A program made the translations under genes and the position numbers. From Bacteroidota bacterium (lineage in GTDB: Bacteria > Bacteroidota > Bacteroidia > Flavobacteriales > Flavobacteriaceae), in assembly GCA_006227965.1 (NCBI GenBank), contig SBFL01000410.1, positions 1-10,007 of the forward strand: a stretch of 10,007 bases of DNA, in the 5' to 3' direction. Position 1 is the first letter of the stretch, and each line of letters starts with the position of its first letter. Shown piece by piece: positions 1-7,564 of the stretch. The notes beneath the pieces were generated by a model that did not search any database, had not been told where the DNA came from, and saw only the letters and a program-made list of their open reading frames with translations.

Positions 1-528
1 TTAACACTAACTGCCTTTGCGCTGACTTTGGTATTATCAACTTCTGCAACTGCCCAGGAATTCAGCGGCCTGGACAAAAGCCCGATGGATATGGCCAGTT
101 ATCCAAGCAGCTACCGGGTTTCTGACAAAGCCGTCCGTATCACCTACAGCCGTCCTCAGCTCAAAGGACGTTCCCTTTCGGATCTCTGCCCTGCAGGGAA
201 GGTTTGGAGGACCGGGGCCAACGAAGCTGCGGAAATCACCTTCTACAAGGATGTTTCCTTTGGCGGAGAGGACGTCAAGGCCGGAACTTACTCACTTTTC
301 ACCATTCCGGGAGCTGACCAGTGGACGGTTATTCTGAACAAAAACCTCAATCAGTGGGGTGCTTACAGCTATGACGAAGGCGCAGATGTGACCAGGGTAT
401 CTGTATCTGCCGGCGAAGGGGGTGAGTCTCTCGAAGCCTTTTCCATTGCATTCAAGGAAGTGGAAGACGGCGTACACATGGTAATGGGCTGGGACAAGAC
501 CCGTGTGGCGGTTCCTATAAGCATGTAA
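1..528 (+). CDS. DUF2911 family secreted protein (5' end outside window)
   Basis: The reading frame is open from base 1, and the first visible residues (LTLTAFALTLVLSTSATAQ) are the hydrophobic core and cleavage region of a signal peptide. The true start codon therefore lies just upstream of the window, and the in-frame TTG at base 28 is not the start. About 175 codons are visible. The mature part matches the DUF2911 family of Bacteroidota: SPMDMASYP near the mature N-terminus, then ITYSRPQLKGR, VWRTGANEA, KAGTYSLFTIP, WTVILNK and a WG.YSYDEGADV segment. Members are small secreted (periplasmic or surface) all-beta proteins of unknown biochemical role; nothing here identifies a catalytic site. 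The gene ends in TAA and is followed 23 bases later by a strong hairpin terminator, so it is the last gene of its transcript. Family assignment is confident; function is unknown. Confidence 0.88.
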   Translation, partial: LTLTAFALTLVLSTSATAQEFSGLDKSPMDMASYPSSYRVSDKAVRITYSRPQLKGRSLSDLCPAGKVWRTGANEAAEITFYKDVSFGGEDVKAGTYSLFTIPGADQWTVILNKNLNQWGAYSYDEGADVTRVSVSAGEGGESLEAFSIAFKEVEDGVHMVMGWDKTRVAVPISM

Positions 529-551
529 ATACATCCTTTCCAAAGTATCCG

Positions 552-579
552 AACCGGTGTCGATGACACCGGTTTTTTT
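552..579 (+). terminator. Intrinsic (rho-independent) terminator after the DUF2911 gene
   Basis: A perfect 10-bp inverted repeat, AACCGGTGTC / GACACCGGTT, with a 3-base GAT loop (stem arms 552-561 and 565-574), runs directly into seven T residues at 573-579. It lies 23 bases after the stop codon. The T-tract exists only in the plus direction, so it should terminate the DUF2911 transcript but not efficiently stop transcripts arriving from the convergent OmpA-family gene. Confidence 0.9.
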
Positions 580-670
580 GTTACCGCAACTGCAAGCTGC
601 ACAGGAATCCGAAACCAGCAGGGGGCCTCCGTTTCCATGGGGTAGATTCACGGGGCCTGATTTGCTTACC

Positions 671-1810
671 TCAATTATCCCTGTTGGCAGCCCCGGATCC
701 AATTTTCCGGATCACAAATTCCACCCTTCTGTTTCGGCTTCGCCCCGCTTCGGTATTATTGGAGGCAACGGGTTGTGAAGCACCGTATCCCTGCCAGCGG
801 ATACGGCTTGTCGGCATCCCCAGCCCATTCAGATAAGAGACCACCGCCTCACAGCGACGCTCTGAAAGCCTCTGATTGTATTGGGCAGTCCCGGTGACAT
901 CCGTATGTCCGCCCAGGTGGAGTTCCAGGGTAGGGTCTGTTACCAGAAAACCGTACAGGGACTTCAGTTCCTCCTTACCGGAACCCGAAAGCCTGTAGGT
1001 ATCAAACTCAAACAGAAGGGAACGAAAAACCTGCAGGCTGTCTAACCGGAATCCCCCCTGATCCATATCCCTCCTGGATAAGTCCGCAACCAGGTTGGGT
1101 TCGGGATGCTCCCTTAATTCGACCTGGTCAATATAGTAGTAGGCCCCCTTGTTCGAGTATCTCCTGGTCTCGCGGGTGCGTGTTTCCTTATTGGATCTGT
1201 CGTTCCCCAGGATCAGGTAGTGCTCAGACCCATTTGCCTGAATCTCGGTTTCCACCCGAATCCATCTTGAGGTGTCATTTATGAAGCCTGCGCAGCTTAT
1301 CTCCTGGTAGTTGTAGGTGTTTCCCCGGATAGAATAACGCTTTCCCCGGGTAAGGGCCTTCTTCGTGTTCAGGGAAAGGGCGGCACTGCTGAAGAGGACC
1401 CCGAAATCCCGGATCGCAAAATCTGACCGTTCCGCCAGGCTCACATGGAAGGAAAGCAGGTAAGACATCCCTTTCCTTAAAGGAGATTTCAGCTTTACCT
1501 GCAGGTATTCCCGGTAATCCCCGGGCGCAAAGGCATAGAACCCTGCATATCCATTCCCCTCCAGGGTATACTGGGCACCGTTGAAGTTTTCAGGGGTACC
1601 CATATGCTGGGAACAAAGGTGAAAATAGTCTGTGGATCCATCCGTTGGGGTAGTCCACAGGGCCACATCATCTTTAAAATTCCCCAAATGCCTCGGACAG
1701 TTACGGTACAATTCAAATCCAGGATTGGGAATAAGGTTCTGGGCAAGCACTCCCAACGGGAAGAAACAAGCCAGGAAAACAATCCTTCTGCAAATGTGGG
1801 TAAAACCCAT
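671..1810 (-). CDS. OmpA-family protein with N-terminal galactose-binding-like domain
   Basis: The product is 379 aa. A signal peptide covers residues 1-23 (cleavage probably VLA|Q). Residues 24 to about 235 begin with NLIPNPGFE and carry a CPRHLGNF stretch and a later YIDQVEL segment, a layout typical of Bacteroidota jelly-roll, galactose-binding-like domains. Residues about 262-368 are an OmpA C-terminal peptidoglycan-binding domain: LLFEFDTYRL, GGHTDVTGTAQYNQRLSERR, then GYGASQP and GRSRNRRVEF. Asp304 (GHTD) and Arg319 (SERR) are spaced 15 residues apart, as are the two residues that bind diaminopimelate in Acinetobacter OmpA. The protein is therefore probably anchored to peptidoglycan in the periplasm with its N-terminal domain binding an unknown partner. 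The start is fixed: an in-frame TAG lies 9 bases upstream and the next Met is residue 70. GGAG sits unusually close (1 base) to the ATG. Cys15 does not make a convincing lipobox. Confidence 0.9.
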   Translation of the reverse strand: MGFTHICRRIVFLACFFPLGVLAQNLIPNPGFELYRNCPRHLGNFKDDVALWTTPTDGSTDYFHLCSQHMGTPENFNGAQYTLEGNGYAGFYAFAPGDYREYLQVKLKSPLRKGMSYLLSFHVSLAERSDFAIRDFGVLFSSAALSLNTKKALTRGKRYSIRGNTYNYQEISCAGFINDTSRWIRVETEIQANGSEHYLILGNDRSNKETRTRETRRYSNKGAYYYIDQVELREHPEPNLVADLSRRDMDQGGFRLDSLQVFRSLLFEFDTYRLSGSGKEELKSLYGFLVTDPTLELHLGGHTDVTGTAQYNQRLSERRCEAVVSYLNGLGMPTSRIRWQGYGASQPVASNNTEAGRSRNRRVEFVIRKIGSGAANRDN

Positions 1811-1882
1811 GCTCCTACGCTAATTTCCCTCAAGGTAAAAAATACCGAAAACAGTTCAGGCATTCCGGGGAATTCCCTCGAT

Positions 1883-1890
1883 CAAAGGTG
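1883..1890 (-). promoter_or_regulatory. Possible Bacteroidota -7 promoter element for the OmpA-family gene
   Basis: Read on the minus strand this is CACCTTTG, one mismatch from the Bacteroidota housekeeping -7 consensus TAnnTTTG, in the 124-base gap ahead of the OmpA-family gene. A convincing -33 TTTG at the usual spacing is not seen, so this is only a candidate. If used, it would give a leader of roughly 70 bases and let the third gene be expressed separately from the two genes upstream. A weaker match, TACCTTGA, lies nearer the start codon. No terminator directed along the minus strand is evident in the gap, so read-through from the barrel gene is equally possible. Confidence 0.2.
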
Positions 1891-1934
1891 CATTATAGCA
1901 GACAGAAACCGGATTGGCAGTGGGTTTTTAAAGG

Positions 1935-3689
1935 TTACAGGTCAAATTTATAACTCACCCCGCCCATCACCTGGAATCCCTGAACCCGGAAATTGGCCCA
2001 CCGCTGGTACTGGTTGTTTGCCAGGTTGCTGGCCCTGGCAAAGATGGAGAGCTGGTCATTCAAATGGTATCCCACCCGGATATTGGCATCAAAAAAACCG
2101 TCCAGGGTTACGATACTGGCTGGAAAATCCTCAGGAAGTGTGTCCTGAACCGCGATGGTGGAGAGGTCCTCCCGTTCTCCCACATAGAACAGGCTCGCAC
2201 CAAAAGACCATTGGGTCCCGATCTGATAGTCCAGAAACAGGGTTGCCTCCAGGCTGGGCAGGTTCCAGGCCGGATTATCTGTCTCGGTATCGTAGTCATT
2301 CACCGTGGCATTCAGCCCAAGGGAGAAGTTACGGTTTACTGCCAGCTGAAGCTCTGCAAATAGTCCCAGGGTTCTGACATCGTCGTAAAACAGCCTGAAA
2401 GAATTCCCAAAGGCATAGCCTTCTTCCGGCCTGAATTCATTCCGGGGGTTAAGCAGGAAAAGGGGCAGGAAATTCTCGGCCCGGTAAGACCCCTTCAGAT
2501 TGTAGCTCAGTTCCGGCAACAACTGACCCCGAATGCCCACATAGGCGTCGTACTGCTGGTCTGTTGGCATAACCATCAGGGTTGGGGAGAGGTAGGGATT
2601 CTCCCGGCTGAAATCGTAATAGGAGTTCTGCCTCAAACCGCCTTCCACCCCTGCGTAGGCCACGGCCGCCTCTTCCAGGAGCCTGTAGGAGGCCCTGACT
2701 GCAGGGTACATGTAAAAATTACTCTCGCTTTGCTCCGTATCCAGGCCATAGACGAGTTTTGCCCCCAATTCGAGCTTCAGATCGTCCTGGAGCAACACCA
2801 GGGAGGGTTGCAATCCAACCTGAAAATATCCGTACTGAACCCCCGGCTGGGGTGTGGTGCTGGTCAGGGGGGCATTGGCAAATTCCCCGCCCAAATAATC
2901 CAGGTCAACCGTAATGTTCAGGGTTTCCTCCGTTACCGGGAGTTCAAACCCGGTTTTTAGTTTCAACCGGTTTTCCGTGGATTCAGCGGCATCCCTGAAA
3001 TGTCTGAAAGTCACTGCGGCATCGCTGAAATACGAATCGGAGAGACTCACCTTTCCTTTAAATTCCGCCTTTAAAAAATCCTGAGCCTCATCAATCCCCG
3101 CGATATCTGCCTGATCAGTTACCGTTTCCGGAAGCCCGTACCAGTTATACCTCCGGTGCTCAAGCCCCGCTCCGATGTTCCAGTCCCAATCCCGGTCCCT
3201 GCGCGAATAGGTAAGGTCCAGGCCCGTGTTGTAAAAATCGGTATCCAGGGGAGTCCCTTCGATTTCGCCCCGTGAGGAAAAATGGTTCAGTCCAATATCA
3301 AGGAGCTGCTTGCCCCGGTCAAAATCGAGGCTGGTATAAAAATCTGCCAGGGCATTGTTATAATTTCCAAGGCCCAGGGCGGTATATGTATTGTAGATCT
3401 TTTCGGGCTCGCTTCGCTGAACCGCTGCCGCCCGGCCCTTGGCCGGTGTAAAGGTCGAGGCCACGGGGACGGAAGATATACTGTACTGCACAGGTATCTT
3501 CCTCCCCACAATACTGTCATTGAGGGTCGGCAGGGTTTTTATCTTGAAGGCATCCGAAACCGCAGGGGCATAGGACCGGACCACGGTGACTGTCTCCGTA
3601 CCCAGATCCTTTTCCTGGGCTGATACACTGACCGCGAATATCAGGGAGGCAAACAGGCTTATTTTACGCGTCGGGTTCATCATCGGCAT
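1935..3689 (-). CDS. Outer-membrane beta-barrel protein, TonB-receptor-like but without a plug
   Basis: The 584-aa product starts with a signal peptide (residues 1-24, SVSA|Q). The mature N-terminus has LGTETVTVVRSYAPAVSDAFKIK, split here as the LGTETVTVV and SYAPAVSDAFK segments, which I recognise as conserved in flavobacterial homologues often named 'TonB-dependent receptor'. From about residue 100 to the end the sequence alternates in the manner of amphipathic strands (NTYTALGLGNY, FYTSLDFD, YNTGLDLTYSRR, WNIGAGLEHR and many more), ending in GGVSYKFDL, a plausible outer-membrane insertion signal. Plug-domain hallmarks are absent. Only about 75 residues separate the signal peptide from the first strands. 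It follows the TPR gene by 8 bases, so the two are co-transcribed and probably act together at the outer membrane. ATG at 3689 is taken as start; Met residues 3 and 4 are in-frame alternatives. Transport substrate, if any, is unknown. Confidence 0.82.
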   Translation of the reverse strand: MPMMNPTRKISLFASLIFAVSVSAQEKDLGTETVTVVRSYAPAVSDAFKIKTLPTLNDSIVGRKIPVQYSISSVPVASTFTPAKGRAAAVQRSEPEKIYNTYTALGLGNYNNALADFYTSLDFDRGKQLLDIGLNHFSSRGEIEGTPLDTDFYNTGLDLTYSRRDRDWDWNIGAGLEHRRYNWYGLPETVTDQADIAGIDEAQDFLKAEFKGKVSLSDSYFSDAAVTFRHFRDAAESTENRLKLKTGFELPVTEETLNITVDLDYLGGEFANAPLTSTTPQPGVQYGYFQVGLQPSLVLLQDDLKLELGAKLVYGLDTEQSESNFYMYPAVRASYRLLEEAAVAYAGVEGGLRQNSYYDFSRENPYLSPTLMVMPTDQQYDAYVGIRGQLLPELSYNLKGSYRAENFLPLFLLNPRNEFRPEEGYAFGNSFRLFYDDVRTLGLFAELQLAVNRNFSLGLNATVNDYDTETDNPAWNLPSLEATLFLDYQIGTQWSFGASLFYVGEREDLSTIAVQDTLPEDFPASIVTLDGFFDANIRVGYHLNDQLSIFARASNLANNQYQRWANFRVQGFQVMGGVSYKFDL

Positions 3690-3697
3690 TGCGTCTT

Positions 3698-6600
3698 TTA
3701 ATTTCCTTCCTGGTTTATGGAGGAGTTTCGATCGGCTTCGCGTCCGCGAATCCGCAGGAGTTCGGTTTCTGCCATTCCGGTGATTTCCGGGAAGTCACCA
3801 AAATTAGCCATCACGTTCTCAAGGATGTAGGTAGCCTGGAAAACATCTTCCATTTGATAAAAGTTCTGGGCCAGCAGTATCAGGCCTTTTCCTCCCCACT
3901 CCCGATAAGCGGCATATTCCTTTGCAAGTTTTTGCACCGACGCATTTGAAGCTTCCAGGTCTCCGTCCTCCCGGGCAAATAAGGCAACGTAGTAAAGTGC
4001 TTCCGCAGCTGTCTCGCCTGCGGCAGTTTCCAGGAGCCCGGCATATCCGGACCTGGCCGTTTCCATATCCCCGGTTTCACGGGAGGCCCTGGCAATCATC
4101 AACCTGGCGTCCGAGCGAATCCGCTCGTCCAGGGAAGGGTTCTGCAGGACCTTCCTGGCATATGAGAGCACCTGCCCGTACTGCTTTTCCAGGAAAAAGG
4201 CCTTCATCAGGTTGGACTGGGCGAATGTCCTGTTCTGGGGAATATCCGCAACCGCCTCAAGCCGCTCGAGAAATGGGATGGCTTCAGGGTAGTTCTCATC
4301 CGCTATCAGTATACCACAAATCCGGGTGAGGGATTGTTCTGCAATTTCGCCTGTACCGGAAGCCGCTGCCGTTTTAAAATAGGGAAAGGCAGCTTTGGTT
4401 TTACCTTCAGCGTAGAGAAGCTCGGCAGCCCTGAAGCGGGCCTCAATATGGCGGGAACCATTTGGAAACCTGTCAAGATAGTTTGTGTATGCTTTCAGGG
4501 CCCTGGAAGAATTTCCCTCCAAACGTTGTTTTTCTGCGGCTTCAAAGGAGGCCGCCTCCAGCTCCAGATCACTGACTTCCACAAAATCCAGCCCCCTGAC
4601 CCATTCGGCATAGGTATCCACTTCTCCAAGGTCCACATAGATCAGTTTTGCAGTCTGCACTGCCTGAGCTGCCTGATCACTTTCCGGATATTGGGCAGCC
4701 ACCTCCCTGAATACTTCCAGTGCTTCCCGGTTGCGACCACTATTGTAATACACCAGGGCCTTCCTCATCATGGACGGGGGCACCAGGGAACTCATACGGT
4801 ACTCCCTGAGGAGGCGGTCGTAGGTTTCTATCGCCAGGTCATCCTGCCCCTCCTGAACATAGGAATTCCCAAGTTCAAAAAGCGCATCGTCCTTCAGGCT
4901 GGAGGCCGGATACCCCCCGATTAAGGTGTTCAGGGCCTGTCTCTTCTCCCCTTCCCTGCCCAGGAAGCCAAGGCAAAGGGCTTTCTGATAATCCGCATAG
5001 TCTTTCTCCGGGCTCCCCGCTGACCGGGCCTCATCATAGGCAGCAATGGCGCTCCGGTATTCCCGGCTTACGAAATAGCTGTCACCCAGGCGCATGAAGG
5101 CATCCGACCTGGTCGGGCCTTCCTGCCCGCCCTGAGTGTATTTTTTAAAGTAAGACGCCGCGCTTCCATAGTCCCTTAACTTAAAATAGGTATACCCCAG
5201 CTGATAATCCAGGCTTTGATTTTCATCCAATCCGCGGATGGCAGGCAGTTGCTGAAAGCGAATGTAATCTGTCAGGGCTTCATCAAACCGATCCAGGGCA
5301 TATGCCGATTCAGCGCTCCAGAACCGGGCCCTTGCTTCAAATACAGGGTCCTTCCCGGCATCGACTGATTTTCCGAAAAGGGAGTGTGCCTCTGCATAAT
5401 TTTCCTCCAGAAAGAGCTCCACCCCCCTGTAAAATGCCACGCGCTGGAAGGTTTCCGCACTTGCATACCCCCGGTTGTTTTCAAGAAGTTCAAGGGCACC
5501 CCTGAAATTTCGGGAAGTCAGGTAGGAATCCACCAAGAGCTCCCTGATTTCCCTGGCGCGGGAATCTTCCGGATATGCCTCCAGGAACGAGCCCAGGACT
5601 TCAGGGACGGGCTCATAGGCATTTCCGATCTCGTAACTCAGACGGGCATAGTTCAGCAGGGCATCTTTCCGAATATCGGGGTTGAATTCCATGCGGGCCG
5701 CGTTTCGAAAGGCATTCAGGGCTTCCTGCTTCTTGTCGAGCTTCAGGTAGCATTCCGCCAGGTGGTAGTAGGCATTCTGGGCGACAAAATCCGCCCCGTC
5801 CACAATTTTATTGAACTGTCCTATAGCATTGGCGTAATCTTCCTGCCTGTAGTAGGCGTAGCCCAACTGGTAGTAATCCGTATTGCTCCACCTTCCTTTT
5901 TTACCCCTGTAGACCTCCAGATATGGAATGGCTTGCTGGTACTCTTCCAGGTTAAAGTAACTCTCCCCAATGATTTTGTTCAGTTCGGAAACCTCCCTTG
6001 GGTCTGCCTTCGGGAGTTGCTTCTCCGCCTGGTCTATGGCCTCCTGAAAGTTTCCCAGCTTGAAATTCATGTCAGCCTGGTAATAGGAAAGCCGTTCCTG
6101 CAGCAGCTCCTGGTCCGCAATCTGGTCAAAGCGTTCGTTGGCGGCTTCATAGTCATCCTGCTGATACGCGATATAACCCAGGTAGTATTTGGCCTGCGAC
6201 CCGTATTCAGGTGAATTGCTGACCCGCTGCAGATAGGGCTCCGCGGCCTCGGGCTTATCCGAGTTGAAAAGGGCATACCCCATCCGGAAATCAAATCGTT
6301 CCCGCTCTTTCCGGTCCAGGGAGCCGCGGTCAACCTTTCCATACCATTTCAGGGCATACGGATAACGACCATTTTCAAAGTAATAATCTGCCACATCTGC
6401 AAAGGCCGAATTCCTGCGGGGAGAAGTAGGATATTGATCCACAAAGCCCTCCATAAGCCGGTCTGCTCCCAGCTGGTTGAGGCGGACAGCTGCATTGGCA
6501 ATATAATAGGCACTGTTGGCCTTTGTCTCCGGGTCAGAAGTGGTGGCCATGACCCGCTCAAACAGGGTCTGGGCGGCCTGGTATTGTTTGTTGTGGAAGA

Positions 6601-6715
6601 GTGAAAGGGCCTGCTGGTAGTTTTTCTGGTCGTGGGAAAAGACCCTGCTTTCCTGTGCCCGGCCGGCAACCACGGCCAATAAAAGCACCATCAGTACGGT
6701 TAAGCTTTTTCGCAT
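3698..6715 (-). CDS. Large secreted tetratricopeptide-repeat protein
   Basis: The 1005-aa product has a clear signal peptide (residues 1-20, VAGRA|Q) and no later transmembrane segment, so it is probably periplasmic or attached to the inner face of the outer membrane. The remainder is almost wholly helical TPR-type repeats. Clear units include NYQQALSLFHNKQYQAAQTL (about 32-51), the YYLGYIAYQQDDYEAANERF unit (177-196), the ESYFNLEEYQQAIPYL unit (251-266), YYQLGYAYYRQEDYANAIGQF (281-301) and AYYHLAECYLKLDKKQEAL (315-333). Many more follow, including 'YP.S' turns of the kind seen in CpoB/YbgF-like repeats. The tail is polar. TPR solenoids bind proteins; the partner is unknown, but the barrel gene 8 bases downstream is the obvious candidate. 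The start is firm: an in-frame TAG lies 9 bases upstream. The gene is divergent from ftsE across a 144-base gap. Confidence 0.9.
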   Translation of the reverse strand: MRKSLTVLMVLLLAVVAGRAQESRVFSHDQKNYQQALSLFHNKQYQAAQTLFERVMATTSDPETKANSAYYIANAAVRLNQLGADRLMEGFVDQYPTSPRRNSAFADVADYYFENGRYPYALKWYGKVDRGSLDRKERERFDFRMGYALFNSDKPEAAEPYLQRVSNSPEYGSQAKYYLGYIAYQQDDYEAANERFDQIADQELLQERLSYYQADMNFKLGNFQEAIDQAEKQLPKADPREVSELNKIIGESYFNLEEYQQAIPYLEVYRGKKGRWSNTDYYQLGYAYYRQEDYANAIGQFNKIVDGADFVAQNAYYHLAECYLKLDKKQEALNAFRNAARMEFNPDIRKDALLNYARLSYEIGNAYEPVPEVLGSFLEAYPEDSRAREIRELLVDSYLTSRNFRGALELLENNRGYASAETFQRVAFYRGVELFLEENYAEAHSLFGKSVDAGKDPVFEARARFWSAESAYALDRFDEALTDYIRFQQLPAIRGLDENQSLDYQLGYTYFKLRDYGSAASYFKKYTQGGQEGPTRSDAFMRLGDSYFVSREYRSAIAAYDEARSAGSPEKDYADYQKALCLGFLGREGEKRQALNTLIGGYPASSLKDDALFELGNSYVQEGQDDLAIETYDRLLREYRMSSLVPPSMMRKALVYYNSGRNREALEVFREVAAQYPESDQAAQAVQTAKLIYVDLGEVDTYAEWVRGLDFVEVSDLELEAASFEAAEKQRLEGNSSRALKAYTNYLDRFPNGSRHIEARFRAAELLYAEGKTKAAFPYFKTAAASGTGEIAEQSLTRICGILIADENYPEAIPFLERLEAVADIPQNRTFAQSNLMKAFFLEKQYGQVLSYARKVLQNPSLDERIRSDARLMIARASRETGDMETARSGYAGLLETAAGETAAEALYYVALFAREDGDLEASNASVQKLAKEYAAYREWGGKGLILLAQNFYQMEDVFQATYILENVMANFGDFPEITGMAETELLRIRGREADRNSSINQEGN

Positions 6716-6816
6716 AGTGTTCTAAAGGGTGAGCGAATTTTGATTAATAACGGCAAATCCCTTCCCTCAGTATGTACGGTTTATCGAATTAAGGGAATTT
6801 TAGCACGGAATGGCCC

Positions 6817-6836
6817 GGGTTCCCGAGGAACTTTTT
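6817..6836 (+). promoter_or_regulatory. Hairpin plus T-tract just upstream of ftsE
   Basis: GTTCC-CGA-GGAAC (6819-6831) is a perfect 5-bp inverted repeat with a 3-base loop. It can be lengthened by two G-U pairs at 6817-6818 and runs straight into TTTTT (6832-6836). In RNA this resembles a short intrinsic terminator or attenuator 23 bases before the ftsE start codon. The overlapping bases 6836-6843 (TACTTTTA) also resemble the Bacteroidota -7 element TAnnTTTG, in which case the inverted repeat would lie over the spacer as a possible operator and the leader would be very short. The sequence alone does not choose between these readings. Confidence 0.35.
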
Positions 6837-6859
6837 ACTTTTATATCAACAAGGAACTT

Positions 6860-7543
6860 ATGGCTGAGAGCGTATTATCACTTAAGGAGGTTGCGGTATA
6901 CCAACAGGACAATATGGTGCTGAACGATATCAGCCTGGAGGTAAAGCCGGGCGAATTCGTCTACCTCATCGGGAAAACGGGAAGCGGGAAAAGCAGCTTT
7001 ATGAAGACCCTGTATGCAGACCTCCCGCTTAGGGAAGGACAGGGCCGGATCGTGGGCTTCAACCTGAAAATGCTCCCCGAAAAAGATATACCCAAACTCC
7101 GAAGAAAGCTTGGGATCGTCTTCCAGGACTTCAAACTCCTGCCAGACCGGAATATCCACAACAACCTACTTTTCGTCCTCAGGGCCACTGGCTGGAAGGA
7201 CCAGTCCCGTATGAAGATGCGTATTGGGGAGGTACTGGACAAAGTGGGGATGAAAACCAAAGGCTTCAAATTCCCGCACGAACTCTCGGGTGGGGAACAA
7301 CAGCGAATTGCCATTGCCCGGGCGCTGCTCAATGACCCAGAACTCATCCTGGCCGATGAACCTACCGGAAACCTGGATCCCCAAACCAGTGTGGAGGTGA
7401 TGAAGGTGTTACAGGAAATAAACAAGACGGGAAGGACCATCCTTATGGCCACCCATGATTACGCCCTGATCCTGAAGTACCCTTCAAAGACCCTCAAGTG
7501 CGAGGGAAACAAAGTTTTCGAAGTGATCCAGAAGGCCGGATAA
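6860..7543 (+). CDS. ftsE: Cell-division ABC transporter ATP-binding protein FtsE
   Basis: The 227-aa product is a single ABC ATPase domain of typical FtsE length. All motifs are intact: Walker A GKTGSGKSS (38-46), Q-loop Gln89 in VFQDF, signature LSGGEQQR (142-149), Walker B LILADEP (162-168) with Glu167, D-loop GNLDP (170-174) and switch His199. 'FQDFKLLPDRNI' is characteristic of FtsE. In the FtsEX complex the ATPase works with the membrane protein FtsX at the septum, coupling ATP hydrolysis to peptidoglycan hydrolase activation. The start at 6860 fits family length and has AAGGAA three bases upstream; the frame is open 40 codons further 5' to a TTG, but that stretch (cationic, low similarity to any ABC N-terminus) is not expected to be translated. 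No ftsX lies next to it. It is divergent from the TPR gene and 21 bases before the membrane-Nudix gene, which is probably in the same transcript. Confidence 0.93.
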   Translation: MAESVLSLKEVAVYQQDNMVLNDISLEVKPGEFVYLIGKTGSGKSSFMKTLYADLPLREGQGRIVGFNLKMLPEKDIPKLRRKLGIVFQDFKLLPDRNIHNNLLFVLRATGWKDQSRMKMRIGEVLDKVGMKTKGFKFPHELSGGEQQRIAIARALLNDPELILADEPTGNLDPQTSVEVMKVLQEINKTGRTILMATHDYALILKYPSKTLKCEGNKVFEVIQKAG

Positions 7544-7564
7544 GCCCGCGAAACCCAAGCTCGT

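Noticed and set aside
671..1810. OmpA-family protein as a lipoprotein through Cys15 (FLAC)
   Set aside because: Position -3 is Phe rather than Leu, Val or Ile, and the hydrophobic core continues past the cysteine to a better type I site at VLA|Q.
1868..1877. Palindrome GGGAATTCCC in the gap before the OmpA-family gene
   Set aside because: A 10-base palindrome with no loop or T-tract can occur by chance and has no second copy nearby to suggest an operator.
1892..1897. Minus-strand TATAAT ahead of the OmpA-family gene
   Set aside because: This matches the enterobacterial -10 box, but the Bacteroidota housekeeping sigma factor recognises TAnnTTTG; no -35 partner is present.
1906..1929. AAACC...GGTTTTT as a terminator in the 1811-1934 gap
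   Set aside because: The stem is only five pairs with a loop of about 12 bases, and the T-tract faces the plus strand, away from the barrel gene that would need it.
1604..2377. 257-codon plus-strand open frame spanning the OmpA and barrel genes
   Set aside because: It is antisense to two genes with signal peptides and family motifs; the translation is proline- and arginine-rich with no domain, typical of a shadow frame.
5384..6214. 276-codon open frame antisense to the TPR gene
   Set aside because: It lies wholly within a well-supported coding gene on the other strand; its predicted product shows no recognisable domain and its openness follows from the codon use of the TPR gene.
6740..6859. 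In-frame 40-codon N-terminal extension of FtsE from a TTG
   Set aside because: The ATG at 6860 fits the normal FtsE length and has AAGGAA just upstream; the extension crosses the hairpin/T-tract and has no ABC-like sequence.
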